The translations under genes were made by a program, and so were the position numbers. The notes under the pieces are model-generated. The model saw only the letters and a list, made by a program, of their open reading frames with translations. It was not told where the DNA came from and made no database searches. From NCBI RefSeq assembly GCF_002975175.1, contig NZ_PCNZ01000002.1, positions 1-64,000 on the forward strand: a stretch of DNA of 64,000 nt. Reading direction: 5' to 3'. Below are positions 15,380 to 28,247 of the stretch, piece after piece (the first letter of the stretch is position 1; every line of letters begins with the position of its first letter). The DNA comes from Bacillus sp. MYb209. Its GTDB lineage: Bacteria; Bacillota; Bacilli; Bacillales; Bacillaceae_G.

Positions 15380-17413
15380 ATTAACCTTCTTCCCGCTCTT
15401 CCTCATCAACCATAAGAAATACGGAGCTCCAAGTACAGCAACAACAAGCCCGGAAGGAATTTCTTTCGGATATGCAATTGTTCGTCCGAGTAAGTCAGCA
15501 ATGGAAAGAAGTATTGCTCCAAACAGTGCTGAACAGACGAATAGTCTTTGATGATTCATGCCAACAACGATTCGCGCTAAGTGTGGTGCAACAAGGCCTA
15601 AAAAGGCGATAGTACCGACAGCAGCGATATTGACTGATGCAAGTAGTGTCGCTAATACAATTAGAGCAAGACGCGTTTTATTTACTGGTTGCCCGAGTCC
15701 GGTTGCTAAATCATCGCCAAGCACAAGGACGTCGAGTTGTTTCATTAAGAAAAATATAATCGGTACGAGAATGAGTGATGGGTATAGAATAATATTTTCT
15801 AAGTGATTCCATCCTCTTGCATACGTACTGCCTGACAACCATGTTAAAGCAGCAGCAACGTTCAAATTTGCTTTAACGATAAAGATTTGAATAATTGCTG
15901 AGCCAAGTGCTGAAATCCCAATCCCTATTAAAGCAAGAGCTGTTGGACTAAATCCTGATTTCCATGAGAAGAAAAGGACAATTCCAACTGCAAATAGTCC
16001 ACCAATAAATGCACCAATTGGTAGGTAGAAACCAGGAAGTGCAGGGAAGACATACATAATGGTTAAAGCACCTACACCTGCTCCAGACGAAATTCCGATA
16101 ATAGATGGATCAGCCAGTGGATTTCGTAATATGCCTTGGAAAACAAGTCCGCTTATCGCAAGACATGCTCCAGCAATAGAGGCAACGAGCATTCTTGGTA
16201 AACGAAGATTCATCATCATATTTTTATCAAATTGTGTTAATTGTCCTGTTATGGCATTGGTTATACTTTCGATATAAGAGTTGCTACCGATTGCAACGCC
16301 AAGAGAAATCGTCACAATACAAAGTACGATAGATATAATGATTACCTTTTTATAAGAGTAATAGCGAGAACTAGCTCCAGCTGCATTAGCTCCATTATCA
16401 TTCATATATTGTTTCGATTTCATCATGCGATACACTAAATAAATAAGCCAAGGTGATCCAATCATTGCTGTAACTGCCCCGACAGGTAATTCTGCGCCAG
16501 TTGGATCTATTAATCTACCGACAACATCTGCTCCTAGTAATAATATTGCTCCCCATAAGAATGAGGAGAGAAGGAGAGTAAAGTGTTGACGATAACCAAT
16601 AAGCCGCATTAAGTGTGGTGCAACTAAGCCGACAAACCCAATCGGTCCAACAACAGTTACAATTACTGCTGTTAAAAAGATTGCAGCGATGAATGCAATA
16701 AACCGTGTTACTGCGGTTTTCTCTCCAAGTGAAACAGCTACATCATCACCGAGTAAGAGGATATTAAGCTTACGTGACATGAATAGTAAAACTAGGAAAG
16801 AAAAAATAATGAATGGAAATGCGAATTGAACACCGTTCCAGTTATTTTGAATAAGAGACCCAGCCCCCCATAAAAATAAACCAGCTGTTTCATTTTCATA
16901 GAAAAGTTGCATCGTTCCAGTAAAAGCTGAAAGCATTAATGTAACGACCATACCAGCTAAAGCCATACGAAGTGGAGTGCCTTTTTTTCCGCCAGAAATA
17001 CGGTATACAAATAAAGCTGTAATTGCGCCACCGATAAATGTGAAAAGAAGTGAATTAATTTGTAAACCTTTCGGTAAAAAAATAGTAGCTGTTACTAAAA
17101 AGAAATATGCTCCAGAGTGAATTCCCATTGTACTTGCTTCAGCAAGAGGGTTTTTCGTTAAAGTTTGTAAAATTACTCCGGATGCAGCAAGAGCTCCCCC
17201 AGCTAAAATGGCGATTACAGCTCTAGGCAATCGAAGCATGATTAAAGTTTGATGCTCTAGAGATTGGTTCGGTGAGATAAGAGCGTCGATAATCATACTA
17301 TAGGAAATGTTTGCTTGTCCTTGTCCGATATGAATAAAGAAAAGGAGGAGCAAGAGAGCTGCTCCTCCTCCGAATACAAGACTTGCTCGAAGTGTATGTT
17401 GTAAGCTATTCAT
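15377..17413 (-). CDS. fpuB: Fused FecCD-type iron-siderophore permease (FpuB, petrobactin)
   Basis: 678 residues, twice the usual permease length. Two FecCD domains are fused head to tail (about 1-335 and 355-678). Each carries the conserved [15 protein letters not shown] coupling motif ([15 protein letters not shown] near residue 258 and [15 protein letters not shown] in the second half). About 18-20 membrane helices are expected. It follows the binding-protein gene by 7 bases in one Fur-controlled operon. No ATPase is present, so it must use one encoded elsewhere, as described for petrobactin uptake in B. anthracis. The petrobactin assignment rests on remembered gene order and size. Confidence 0.85.
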   Translation of the reverse strand: MNSLQHTLRASLVFGGGAALLLLLFFIHIGQGQANISYSMIIDALISPNQSLEHQTLIMLRLPRAVIAILAGGALAASGVILQTLTKNPLAEASTMGIHSGAYFFLVTATIFLPKGLQINSLLFTFIGGAITALFVYRISGGKKGTPLRMALAGMVVTLMLSAFTGTMQLFYENETAGLFLWGAGSLIQNNWNGVQFAFPFIIFSFLVLLFMSRKLNILLLGDDVAVSLGEKTAVTRFIAFIAAIFLTAVIVTVVGPIGFVGLVAPHLMRLIGYRQHFTLLLSSFLWGAILLLGADVVGRLIDPTGAELPVGAVTAMIGSPWLIYLVYRMMKSKQYMNDNGANAAGASSRYYSYKKVIIISIVLCIVTISLGVAIGSNSYIESITNAITGQLTQFDKNMMMNLRLPRMLVASIAGACLAISGLVFQGILRNPLADPSIIGISSGAGVGALTIMYVFPALPGFYLPIGAFIGGLFAVGIVLFFSWKSGFSPTALALIGIGISALGSAIIQIFIVKANLNVAAALTWLSGSTYARGWNHLENIILYPSLILVPIIFFLMKQLDVLVLGDDLATGLGQPVNKTRLALIVLATLLASVNIAAVGTIAFLGLVAPHLARIVVGMNHQRLFVCSALFGAILLSIADLLGRTIAYPKEIPSGLVVAVLGAPYFLWLMRKSGKKVN

Positions 17414-17420
17414 CGTTTCA

Positions 17421-18395
17421 TCACTTCTTCGCTGTCATTACATCTGCTACTTGTTTCGCTAAAGATTTTGCAGATTCAGGACCACCGAAAATCCAAGTGT
17501 CGCCTTTTAATTTATACATTTTGTTTTCTTTTTTGAACTTTAACTCTTCCCAAGCAGGGTTACCTTTTAGTTGAGTATCAAAAACGTTATCTTCATCAGC
17601 TACAATGTAAATGAAATTTGAATCTTGTACACTTTGTAATGATTCTACAGTTGTTTGTTTGAGACCGTCTGGCTCGGATTTTCCTGCTTCAAAAGTATTT
17701 GTTAAACCTAATTTTTTTGTAACTTGTAAAGCTGTAGAATTGTCAGTTAGAATACGGAATGTTGGCACATTTTTAGCTGTAAATGCTTGTGCCATTGCGA
17801 TGTTTTTATCTTTTAAGCCTGCTTTTTCAATTTTTGCTTTTGCATCAGCAAATGTTTTATCCATATCAGCTAATACTTTTTTACCTTCTTCTTCTTTTCC
17901 AACAGCTTTTGCAATTTGTTTAAATGTTTCTGTCATTTCTGCAAAGTGATCGTTATTGCTTGTTGATGGATCAAACATAACTGTTGGTGCAATTTGTTCT
18001 AATTCATTTTTAATTGCTTTACCACGGAATGACGCAGTGATAATTAAATCTGGTTTTAGGCGGCTAATTTCTTCTAAATTCGGTTGTTGACGTGTTCCTA
18101 CATCTACAACATCTTTACTCGGTTTTGTTTCTGTATTTACCCATTTATTATAATTCTTAATGTCTGCCATCCCTACTGGCTGAACACCAAGTGCTAATAA
18201 GTCTTCTGAATATACCCACTCAAGTACAACAACTTTTTTCGCTGGTTTATCTAACTTTGTTTCCCCTTCAGCATGTTTAATTGTTATAGCTTGATTTTTA
18301 TTGTCCGCTTTTGTTTCTTTTTTCTCCTCTTTCTGTTGTCCACATCCGACAACGAATAGAAGAATTACCATGAAAATACTAAAAATTTTCTTCAT
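17421..18395 (-). CDS. fpuA: Siderophore-binding lipoprotein (FpuA, petrobactin)
   Basis: 324 residues. A lipoprotein signal peptide with lipobox VVGC puts the lipidated Cys at residue 18, followed by a Lys/Glu-rich linker and a FhuD-type periplasmic-binding-protein class III fold. It collects ferric siderophore at the outer membrane face and delivers it to FpuB. The start at ATG 18395 and the Fur box 40 bases upstream fit iron regulation. First gene of the operon with fpuB. Confidence 0.85.
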   Translation of the reverse strand: MKKIFSIFMVILLFVVGCGQQKEEKKETKADNKNQAITIKHAEGETKLDKPAKKVVVLEWVYSEDLLALGVQPVGMADIKNYNKWVNTETKPSKDVVDVGTRQQPNLEEISRLKPDLIITASFRGKAIKNELEQIAPTVMFDPSTSNNDHFAEMTETFKQIAKAVGKEEEGKKVLADMDKTFADAKAKIEKAGLKDKNIAMAQAFTAKNVPTFRILTDNSTALQVTKKLGLTNTFEAGKSEPDGLKQTTVESLQSVQDSNFIYIVADEDNVFDTQLKGNPAWEELKFKKENKMYKLKGDTWIFGGPESAKSLAKQVADVMTAKK

Positions 18396-18433
18396 CTTCT
18401 GCCCCCAAACAAATTATTTTATTTGCAACGAAC

Positions 18434-18452
18434 GATATTGAAAATCGTTATC
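18434..18452. promoter_or_regulatory. Fur box upstream of fpuA
   Basis: GATATTGAAAATCGTTATC matches 16 of 19 positions of the Fur consensus and lies about 40 bases before the fpuA start. Confidence 0.8.
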
Positions 18453-19698
<1,246 letters not shown>

Positions 19699-19706
19699 GT
19701 AACGTG

Positions 19707-19741
19707 AACTCTCTTATTCTTTTAAAATTAAGAGAGTTTAT
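19707..19741 (+). terminator. Terminator of the collagen-like gene
   Basis: Stem AACTCTCTT/AAGAGAGTT followed by TTAT. Confidence 0.75.
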
Positions 19742-19800
19742 ACATATAATAAGAAGTTAATGAAGTAAAGCATAGTTATATAAAAGTCAGAATATTATGA

Positions 19801-19860
19801 TTGTAACGCTGTTATGACTATAATATAATGAAAACAACCATCATGAATGAACATTCATTT
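19801..19860 (+). promoter_or_regulatory. lcfA promoter and FadR operator
   Basis: TTGTAA (19801) and TATAAT (19824) are 17 bp apart. ATGAATGAACATTCAT (19843-19858), a perfect palindrome, lies just downstream and matches most of the Bacillus FadR site TGAATGANTANTCATTCA. FadR would block the promoter until long-chain acyl-CoA releases it. Confidence 0.75.
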
Positions 19861-19891
19861 ATTTTCACAAGTATTGGAAGGGGGAATGAGA

Positions 19892-21577
19892 GTGGAAAAA
19901 CCTTGGCTGCAGAGTTATCCAGATGAAATTCCAGGGACAATTTCTTATGATATTCAGCCACTTCATGGATATTTAGAGAAAATGGCTGCTCGTTATCCAG
20001 AAAAGAAAGCGCTTCACTTTTTAGGTAAAGATGTTACATTTTCAGATTTCCATGACAAGGTAAAGAAATTTGCGAATTACCTTCAAAGGCTTGGTATTGA
20101 AAAAGGCGATAGAGTTGCGATTATGCTACCGAATTGTCCGCAATCTGTAATTGGTTATTATGGTACTTTGCTTGCGGGAGGGATTGTCGTACAAACGAAT
20201 CCTCTTTATACAGAAAGAGAGCTTGAGTACCAACTTCATGACTCAGGGGCAAAAGTTATTCTGTGCCTTGATTTAGTGTTTCCGAGAGTTACTAACGTTC
20301 AAACTGCAACAAAGCTTGAGCACATTATCGTAACCCGTATTGCAGATTTTTTACCATTTCCTAAAAATTTACTTTATCCATTTGTACAAAAAAAGCAGGC
20401 AAATCTTGTTGTGAATGTGTCGGAAAGCGAAACGATTCATCTTTGGAAATCGGTAGAAAGGGAAAGTAGTACTAATGTTGAAGTTCCATGTGATCCTGAA
20501 AATGATCTAGCCCTTTTGCAGTATACAGGGGGAACGACAGGGTTTCCAAAAGGGGTTATGTTAACGCATAAAAATCTGGTTTCGAACACTTTAATGGGAG
20601 CGCATTGGTTATATAATTGTAAAGAAGGAGAAGAGGTAATTCTTGGTGTTCTTCCGTTTTTTCATGTGTACGGGATGACAGCTGTAATGAATTTAAGTAT
20701 TATGCAAGGATATAAAATGGTGCTTATTCCGAAGTTTGATATGAAAATGGTTTTTGAAGCAATTAAGAAACATAAAGTTACACTATTTCCAGGAGCACCA
20801 ACCATTTATATTGCTCTATTAAATAGTCCTCTTTTAAAAGAATATGATATTTCTTCAATTCAGGCTTGTATTAGTGGTTCTGCACCGCTTCCTGTAGAAG
20901 TGCAGGAGGAGTTTGAGAGAGTTACAGGTGGTAAATTAGTAGAAGGTTATGGATTAACGGAGTCATCACCAGTTACACATGGGAATTTTTTGTGGGAAAA
21001 GCGTGTGCCGGGAAGTATTGGGGTACCGTGGCCGGATACAGAGGCAATCATCATGTCACTTGAAACAGGAGAGTCATTACCTCCAGGTGAAATTGGTGAA
21101 ATTGTTGTAAAGGGCCCACAAATTATGAAAGGGTATTGGAATAAGCCAGAAGAAACGGCAGCTGTACTGCAAGATGGCTGGCTCCATACAGGTGATGTAG
21201 GATACATGGATGAGGATGGCTTTTTCTATGTGAAAGATCGTAAGAAAGATATGATCGTTGCTAGTGGTTTTAACGTATATCCTCGTGAAGTAGAAGAAGT
21301 GTTATATGAACACGAAAAGGTGCAAGAAGTAGTAACAATCGGTGTTCCTGATCCGTATCGAGGGGAAACTGTAAAAGCGTTTGTTGTTTTGAAAGAAGGC
21401 GCCGAATGTTCTGAAGAAGAATTAGATCAGTTTGCACGTAAATATTTAGCAGCTTACAAAGTCCCGAAAGTATATGAGTTTAGAAGTGAGTTGCCAAAGA
21501 CGACAGTCGGGAAAATTTTACGCCGCGTCCTAATAGATGAAGAGAAGAGAAAGAATGAAGATGAGCAAACGGGCTAA
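19892..21577 (+). CDS. lcfA: Long-chain fatty-acid-CoA ligase
   Basis: 561 residues from a GTG at 19892, chosen because AAGGGGG lies 7 bases upstream and the length then equals B. subtilis LcfA (560); in-frame starts at 19847 and 19886 are less well placed. An AMP-forming adenylate-domain enzyme: P-loop YTGGTTGFPKG near residue 211, the YGLTESSP motif, the TGD motif (HTGDVGYMDEDG) and the C-terminal catalytic Lys in TTVGKILRR. It activates long-chain fatty acids for beta-oxidation. First gene of the fad-etf cluster and preceded by a FadR operator. Confidence 0.93.
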   Translation: MEKPWLQSYPDEIPGTISYDIQPLHGYLEKMAARYPEKKALHFLGKDVTFSDFHDKVKKFANYLQRLGIEKGDRVAIMLPNCPQSVIGYYGTLLAGGIVVQTNPLYTERELEYQLHDSGAKVILCLDLVFPRVTNVQTATKLEHIIVTRIADFLPFPKNLLYPFVQKKQANLVVNVSESETIHLWKSVERESSTNVEVPCDPENDLALLQYTGGTTGFPKGVMLTHKNLVSNTLMGAHWLYNCKEGEEVILGVLPFFHVYGMTAVMNLSIMQGYKMVLIPKFDMKMVFEAIKKHKVTLFPGAPTIYIALLNSPLLKEYDISSIQACISGSAPLPVEVQEEFERVTGGKLVEGYGLTESSPVTHGNFLWEKRVPGSIGVPWPDTEAIIMSLETGESLPPGEIGEIVVKGPQIMKGYWNKPEETAAVLQDGWLHTGDVGYMDEDGFFYVKDRKKDMIVASGFNVYPREVEEVLYEHEKVQEVVTIGVPDPYRGETVKAFVVLKEGAECSEEELDQFARKYLAAYKVPKVYEFRSELPKTTVGKILRRVLIDEEKRKNEDEQTG

Positions 21578-21592
21578 GGCCCTTTCTTTTTG
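21571..21592 (+). terminator. Short terminator between lcfA and fadR
   Basis: Stem GGGC/GCCC followed by a T-rich tract. The stem is short, so read-through is likely. Confidence 0.45.
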
Positions 21593-21603
21593 AAAAAATA
21601 GGA

Positions 21604-21657
21604 TTGACACTTTTCTAAATAGTCAGTATTATAAGAATATGAATGACTATTCATTCA
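21604..21657 (+). promoter_or_regulatory. fadR promoter and perfect FadR operator
   Basis: TTGACA (21604) and TATTAT (21627) with 17-bp spacing, followed by TGAATGACTATTCATTCA (21640-21657), an exact match to the Bacillus FadR consensus. This implies autoregulation of fadR and joint control of fadB-etfBA. Confidence 0.85.
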
Positions 21658-21683
21658 GTCATCTTCTTGAAGGGGACAGTAAA

Positions 21684-23059
<1,376 letters not shown>

Positions 23060-23136
23060 TCCAATTATTTTTTAATAAAAATTAACAGAATTTTAAAATT
23101 GATAGAATCTTTCTGAAAAATAAGGGGGTAAATGGA

Positions 23137-23910
23137 ATGAACATCTACGTACTCATGAAACGAACATTTGATACAGAAGAAAAAATCGTAATTAAAAACG
23201 GTGCAATTTACGATGGCGAAGCGGAATTCATCATCAACCCTTACGATGAATATGCGATTGAAGAAGCGATTCAAGTAAGAGATGCACAAGGTGGAGAAGT
23301 TACTGTTATAACAGTTGGTGGCGAGGATAGTGAAAAAGAACTTCGCACAGCATTAGCGATGGGCTGCGATAAAGCGGTACTAATTAACATTGAAGATGAT
23401 GTTGAGAATGGTGACCAATTTACAACAGCAAAAGTACTTGCTGAATATTTAAAAGATAAAGAAATAGATTTAATTTTAGGCGGGAACGTTGCGATTGACG
23501 GTGCATCTGGACAAGTTGGTCCACGAGTAGCAGAAGCGTTAAATATCCCATACGTAACGACGATTACGAAGCTTGAAATTGATGGTACAAATGTGAAGGT
23601 TGAGCGTGATGTTGAAGGGGATACAGAAGTAATTGAAACATCGCTACCAGTTTTAGTAACAGCGCAACAAGGTTTAAACGAACCGCGTTATCCATCGCTT
23701 CCAGGTATTATGAAAGCGAAGAAAAAGCCACTAGAAGAAGTAGAATTAGATGATTTAGATTTAGAAGAAGATGATGTGGAAGCAAAAACAAAAACAATTG
23801 AAATCTATTTGCCTCCTAAGAAAGATGCAGGAAAAGTGTTACAAGGCGAGCTGCAAGATCAAGTAAAAGAGCTTGTATCGTTGCTCCATACAGAAGCGAA
23901 AGTAATCTAA
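23137..23910 (+). CDS. etfB: Electron transfer flavoprotein beta subunit
   Basis: 257 residues, with the ETF-beta adenine-nucleotide-binding fold and the family signature VEREVEGDTEVIETSLPVL-like region (here VERDVEGDTEVIETS, about residue 152). With EtfA it takes electrons from acyl-CoA dehydrogenases. AAGGGGG precedes the ATG. It is followed 36 bases later by etfA. Confidence 0.93.
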   Translation: MNIYVLMKRTFDTEEKIVIKNGAIYDGEAEFIINPYDEYAIEEAIQVRDAQGGEVTVITVGGEDSEKELRTALAMGCDKAVLINIEDDVENGDQFTTAKVLAEYLKDKEIDLILGGNVAIDGASGQVGPRVAEALNIPYVTTITKLEIDGTNVKVERDVEGDTEVIETSLPVLVTAQQGLNEPRYPSLPGIMKAKKKPLEEVELDDLDLEEDDVEAKTKTIEIYLPPKKDAGKVLQGELQDQVKELVSLLHTEAKVI

Positions 23911-23946
23911 TAAAATACGAAATTATATATGCAGGAGGGAAAATCT

Positions 23947-24924
23947 ATGGCTCGTAAAGTATTAGTAATGGGTGAAGTTCGTGATGGATCGCTACGTAAC
24001 GTTTCGTTTGAAGCGGTAGCAGCAGCAAAAACAATTGCAGAAGGCGGTGAAGTGGTAGGTCTTCTAGTTGGAGACAGCGTTGCCTCTTTTGCAAATGAAT
24101 TGATTCATTACGGTGCAGATCGCGTTGTGACAGTTGAAAATGATAAATTAAAATCATATACATCTGATGGCTATGCACAAGCGTTTTTAGCTGTATATGC
24201 TGAAGAAAATCCAGAAAGCATTGTATTTGGACATACAGCACTTGGTAAAGATTTATCACCAAAATTAGCAGCGAAGCTTGAAGCTGGTTTAATTTCTGAC
24301 GTAACTGCTTTAGAAATTGAAGGTGGCAATGTTATCTTTACTCGTCCAATCTATTCTGGTAAAGCATTTGAGAAGAAGATTGTAACAGATGGTATATTAT
24401 TTGCGACAGTGCGTCCAAATAATATCGCAACTCTTGAAAAAGATGAATCTCGCATCGGTGATGTGTCTTCTATTACAGTTGATGTGAAAGATCTACGTAC
24501 AATCATTCAAGATGTTGTCCGTAAAACTGCAGAAGGTGTTGATCTTTCTGAAGCGAAAGTTATTATCGCTGGCGGACGCGGTGTGAAGAGTGAAGAAGGA
24601 TTTAAACCGTTAAAAGAATTAGCTGACGTACTAGGCGGCGCTGTTGGAGCATCTCGTGGTGCTTGTGATGCTGAGTACTGTGATTATTCATTACAAATTG
24701 GTCAAACAGGTAAAGTTGTTACACCAGACCTATACATTGCATGCGGAATTTCTGGTGCGATTCAGCATTTAGCTGGTATGTCTAATTCAAAAATAATTGT
24801 TGCGATTAATAAAGATCCAGAAGCTAGTATCTTCAAAGTAGCTGACTATGGTATTGTCGGTGATCTATTTGAAGTATTACCTCTTTTAACAGAAGAGTTT
24901 AAAAAGTTAAAAGTACATTCATGA
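23947..24924 (+). CDS. etfA: Electron transfer flavoprotein alpha subunit
   Basis: 325 residues from ATG 23947, preceded by CAGGAGGG; an earlier in-frame ATG at 23929 overlaps that ribosome site. The C-terminal FAD-binding domain shows GGRGVKSEEGFKPL, GASRGACDAEY and the signature LYIACGISGAIQHLAGM. It forms a heterodimer with EtfB and passes electrons to the quinone pool through a partner. Last gene of the fad cluster, followed by a terminator. Confidence 0.94.
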   Translation: MARKVLVMGEVRDGSLRNVSFEAVAAAKTIAEGGEVVGLLVGDSVASFANELIHYGADRVVTVENDKLKSYTSDGYAQAFLAVYAEENPESIVFGHTALGKDLSPKLAAKLEAGLISDVTALEIEGGNVIFTRPIYSGKAFEKKIVTDGILFATVRPNNIATLEKDESRIGDVSSITVDVKDLRTIIQDVVRKTAEGVDLSEAKVIIAGGRGVKSEEGFKPLKELADVLGGAVGASRGACDAEYCDYSLQIGQTGKVVTPDLYIACGISGAIQHLAGMSNSKIIVAINKDPEASIFKVADYGIVGDLFEVLPLLTEEFKKLKVHS

Positions 24925-24967
24925 TTTGAGTACCCTTGAGTTCCAAGTGAAGTACCCCTATATATAG

Positions 24968-25002
24968 AAAAAGGTGAGAGATCCCCTGTCTCTCATCTTT
25001 TT
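24968..25002 (+). terminator. Terminator of the fad-etf operon
   Basis: Stem AGGTGAGAGA/TCTCTCATCT (one wobble) followed by a T-run. Confidence 0.85.
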
Positions 25003-25135
25003 AGTATTTCATCCATATTTTTATATAGTATAAAGGAACATTTTTTTGTTACAATACATAACGATACATAATATTCGCCACGTATAAAAGTTAATGATAT
25101 ACTCTTGGTAGAATATACTTGAAGGAGGAAATAAA

Positions 25136-25450
25136 ATGGCAATTATAAATGCAAATGACCAAAGCTTCGCAGCTGAAACTAGCGAAGGTGTTGTATTATT
25201 AGATTTCTGGGCGCCTTGGTGCGGACCTTGTAAAATGATCGCTCCTGTATTAGAGGAAATCGATTCAGAGTTAGGCGAGAAAGTAAAAGTAGTAAAAGTG
25301 GACGTTGATGAAAACCAAGAAACTGCTCGTCAATTCGAAGTAATGAGTATTCCAGCTCTTTTCGTATTAAAAGACGGTAAAGTAGTTGATCAAGCGTTAG
25401 GATATAAACCGAAAGAAGCGTTAGTAGAATTAGTTTCTAAACACTTCTAA
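25136..25450 (+). CDS. trxA: Thioredoxin
   Basis: 104 residues, with the active-site motif WCGPCK at about residues 28-33 and the cis-Pro region (MSIPALFV) near 73. It is the general cytoplasmic disulfide reductase. Strong GAAGGAGG ribosome site. Monocistronic between two terminators, in the same position relative to etfA and uvrC as in B. subtilis. Confidence 0.97.
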   Translation: MAIINANDQSFAAETSEGVVLLDFWAPWCGPCKMIAPVLEEIDSELGEKVKVVKVDVDENQETARQFEVMSIPALFVLKDGKVVDQALGYKPKEALVELVSKHF

Positions 25451-25489
25451 AATAAAGAAGCTACCATTTGGTAGCTTCTTTTATTTTCT
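25451..25489 (+). terminator. Terminator of trxA
   Basis: Stem AAGAAGCTACCA/TGGTAGCTTCTT plus T-run. Confidence 0.9.
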
Positions 25490-25598
25490 TTTTTACAGCC
25501 TTTCCGTTACAATAAAGGAACGTATGTTGGGTGTTTTGATATAGTATGTTTTCGTGTGAAAATAAAAATGATAAGCATGTAGAAATGGAGGGAGACGA

Positions 25599-27383
25599 GT
25601 GCACGAGCATTTAAAAGAGAAGTTAGCAATTTTGCCCGATCAACCTGGTTGTTATTTAATGAAGGATAAGCAGGGAACGGTTATATACGTCGGAAAAGCA
25701 AAGGTACTCAAAAATCGTGTGCGCTCGTACTTTACTGGTTCGCATGATGGGAAAACACTTCGGCTTGTTGGAGAAATTGTTGATTTTGAATACATTGTGA
25801 CTTCCTCAAATTTGGAAGCTCTCATTTTAGAGTTGAATTTAATTAAAAAATACGATCCGAAATATAATATTCAATTAAAAGATGATAAAACATATCCTTT
25901 TATTAAAATTACAGCTGAAAAACAGCCGCGCTTACTCATTACGCGAAATGTAAAAAAGGATAAAGGAAAGTACTTTGGGCCTTATCCAAATGCGCAATCG
26001 GCACATGAAACAAAGAAATTATTAGATCGTATGTATCCGCTTCGTAAATGTTCAAATATGCCAGATAAAGTTTGCTTGTATTATCATATGGGCCAATGTT
26101 TAGCACCTTGTGTGAAAGAAGTAACGGATGAGCAAAACAAAGAAATTGTTGATGAAATTATTAAATTCTTAAACGGTGGGCATAAAGAAATTCGTTCAGA
26201 ATTAGAAACGAAGATGTATGAGGCTTCAGAGAAACTAGAATTTGAACGGGCGAAAGAGTTGCGAGATCAAATTGCTCATATTGATGCAATTATGGAAAAG
26301 CAAAAGATGATTATGAGTGATTTAGTGGATCGTGATGTGTTTGGATATGCAGTTGATAAAGGGTGGATGTGTGTTCAAGTTTTCTTCGTTCGAAAAGGAA
26401 AGCTAATTGAACGTGATGTTTCTATGTTCCCGATTTATGATGAACCAGAAGAGGGATTTTTAACTTTTATCGGTCAATTTTATGAAAACAGTAGTCATTT
26501 CAAGCCGAAGGAAATTGTTGTTCCAGGAAGTATAGATTCAGAATTAGTAGAGCGCTTTTTAGAAGTTGAAGCGACACAGCCGAAGCGTGGGAAGAAAAAA
26601 GATCTTGTGGAATTAGCAAATAAAAATGCAAAAATTGCACTAGAAGAGAAATTTCACTTAATTGAACGTGATGAAGAACGGACGATTAAAGCTGTTGATA
26701 ATCTAGGGAAGCAACTAGGGATTGAAACGCCATATCGTATTGAAGCGTTTGATAATTCAAATATTCAAGGGACAAATCCTGTTTCAGCAATGATTGCTTT
26801 TATCGATGGGAAACCAGCGAAGAAAGAATATCGGAAATATAAAATTAAAACGGTCCAAGGGCCAGATGATTACGAGTCTATGAGGGAAGTTGTGAGACGC
26901 CGTTATACGAGAGCATTAAAGGAAAATTCACCTTTGCCAGATTTAATAATTATCGATGGGGGAAAAGGACATCTCACGGCTACAAGTGATGTTCTTGAAA
27001 ACGAGCTTGGATTATATATTCCAATGGCAGGGCTTGTAAAAGATGAAAAACATAAAACATCACATTTAATTATTGGGGATCCGCCTGAGCCTGTTATGCT
27101 TGCGAGGAATAGCCAAGAATTTTATTTATTGCAGCGCATTCAAGATGAAGTACATCGATTTGCAATTACATTCCATCGTCAATTACACGGGAAATCTGTT
27201 ATTCAATCCGCGTTGGATGAAATTCCGGGAATCGGTGATAAACGAAAAAAGGTATTGCTAAAACATTTTGGTTCATTAAAAAAGATGAAAGAAGCTTCCA
27301 TATCGGAATTTGTCGAAGCAGGTATGCCGAAAAATGTAGCGGAGACAATTTATACTTATTTAACAGATAAGAAGACGTTGTAG
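25599..27383 (+). CDS. uvrC: Excinuclease ABC subunit C
   Basis: 594 residues from a GTG behind TGGAGGGAG. N-terminal GIY-YIG nuclease domain ([19 protein letters not shown], 3' incision), a central UVR helical hairpin (about 200-235, binds UvrB), the RNase H-like 5' nuclease domain ([17 protein letters not shown]), and C-terminal helix-hairpin-helix motifs ([13 protein letters not shown]). It makes both incisions in nucleotide excision repair. Length agrees with the B. subtilis protein (598). Confidence 0.96.
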   Translation: MHEHLKEKLAILPDQPGCYLMKDKQGTVIYVGKAKVLKNRVRSYFTGSHDGKTLRLVGEIVDFEYIVTSSNLEALILELNLIKKYDPKYNIQLKDDKTYPFIKITAEKQPRLLITRNVKKDKGKYFGPYPNAQSAHETKKLLDRMYPLRKCSNMPDKVCLYYHMGQCLAPCVKEVTDEQNKEIVDEIIKFLNGGHKEIRSELETKMYEASEKLEFERAKELRDQIAHIDAIMEKQKMIMSDLVDRDVFGYAVDKGWMCVQVFFVRKGKLIERDVSMFPIYDEPEEGFLTFIGQFYENSSHFKPKEIVVPGSIDSELVERFLEVEATQPKRGKKKDLVELANKNAKIALEEKFHLIERDEERTIKAVDNLGKQLGIETPYRIEAFDNSNIQGTNPVSAMIAFIDGKPAKKEYRKYKIKTVQGPDDYESMREVVRRRYTRALKENSPLPDLIIIDGGKGHLTATSDVLENELGLYIPMAGLVKDEKHKTSHLIIGDPPEPVMLARNSQEFYLLQRIQDEVHRFAITFHRQLHGKSVIQSALDEIPGIGDKRKKVLLKHFGSLKKMKEASISEFVEAGMPKNVAETIYTYLTDKKTL

Positions 27384-27405
27384 TTTACAACGTCTTCTGT
27401 TTTTT
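27371..27405 (+). terminator. Terminator of uvrC
   Basis: Stem GAAGACGTTG/CAACGTCTTC followed by a T-run, overlapping the stop codon. Confidence 0.88.
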
Positions 27406-27452
27406 GGTATAATTTCTGAAGATTTGAAATAAACACACCTAAATGAATATAC

Positions 27453-27487
27453 AAAAAAGTCAACTAAACTTATATGTCTAGTTGACT
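27453..27487 (-). terminator. Terminator of yslB
   Basis: Stem AGTCAACTA/TAGTTGACT with six As on the + strand, so a T-run on the minus-strand transcript. Confidence 0.85.
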
Positions 27488-27498
27488 GTAAGTAGATC

Positions 27499-27948
27499 CT
27501 ACACTTCAATGAGATCTTTTATATCCCATTTAACAAGAAATGTAATAGAGTCTGAACGTTTTTTCTGTTCCTCATAGGACTCTGCAACGACGTTTCTTTG
27601 TCTTTGAATTTGCTCGGCGATAAATCCAGCTTCTAATTGATAAGATGAATGTCTTTTTTGTTTTTGACGCTCAGTAATAAGTGTACCTTTAAGTTGAAAC
27701 TGCATTTCACGACGTTTATGTTCAATGATGCTTAAAGTGCCCCAACCAGCTTTTTCAAAAAACTGAATGACTTCTTCAATTGTTTCTAGCGGATATTTTC
27801 TCGCAAGGTTTCTACCGGCCCAGTATAAAATACCATCTAAATCGTTACCAATTAAATCAGGTAGTAATTCTTCACGTAGCAATTCATAAGCGAAGGCGTT
27901 CAATGAAACATCTTCTAAAGATGTTATATCGATTGTATTTTTGCTCAC
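27499..27948 (-). CDS. yslB: YslB family protein (DUF2507)
   Basis: 149 residues matching DUF2507/YslB, whose fold resembles V4R-type small-molecule-binding domains. Conserved parts include FAYELLREELLPDLIG and GILYWAGRNLARKYPL. It has no assigned reaction. The start is a GTG at 27948 with GAGGGGA upstream. It is divergent from sdhC; in B. subtilis yslB is also next to sdhC, although on a different strand arrangement as far as I recall. Confidence 0.85.
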   Translation of the reverse strand: MSKNTIDITSLEDVSLNAFAYELLREELLPDLIGNDLDGILYWAGRNLARKYPLETIEEVIQFFEKAGWGTLSIIEHKRREMQFQLKGTLITERQKQKRHSSYQLEAGFIAEQIQRQRNVVAESYEEQKKRSDSITFLVKWDIKDLIEV

Positions 27949-28084
27949 AATATTCCCCTCTTTCTATAGGGATTATTATATAACATTTTTCATTTATAAA
28001 AACAGATTTTTCTTTGGGGAAATCTGAATATATAAGAAGACAAAAAGAATTGGCAAATTATATGCAAATTATGTATACGTTTTC

Positions 28085-28114
28085 TTGACGCTTCGACAAA
28101 AATAGGAGTAAAAT
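28085..28114 (+). promoter_or_regulatory. Probable sigma-A promoter of sdhCAB
   Basis: TTGACG (28085) and TAAAAT (28109) with an 18-bp spacer, about 130 bases before sdhC. The leader between holds a small hairpin (CAATA around 28172) and no frame. Confidence 0.6.
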
Positions 28115-28247
28115 GAACTTGGTATCAAATTATGCTGAAATATTTCGAATAATTTTTTCAGTTTTTCTTATGCCAATAGTGAAAAAACATTATTGTTGTA
28201 AATTAATCTGAAAACAGCAGTCAAACATTCAAGGGGGTAATGGGGAC

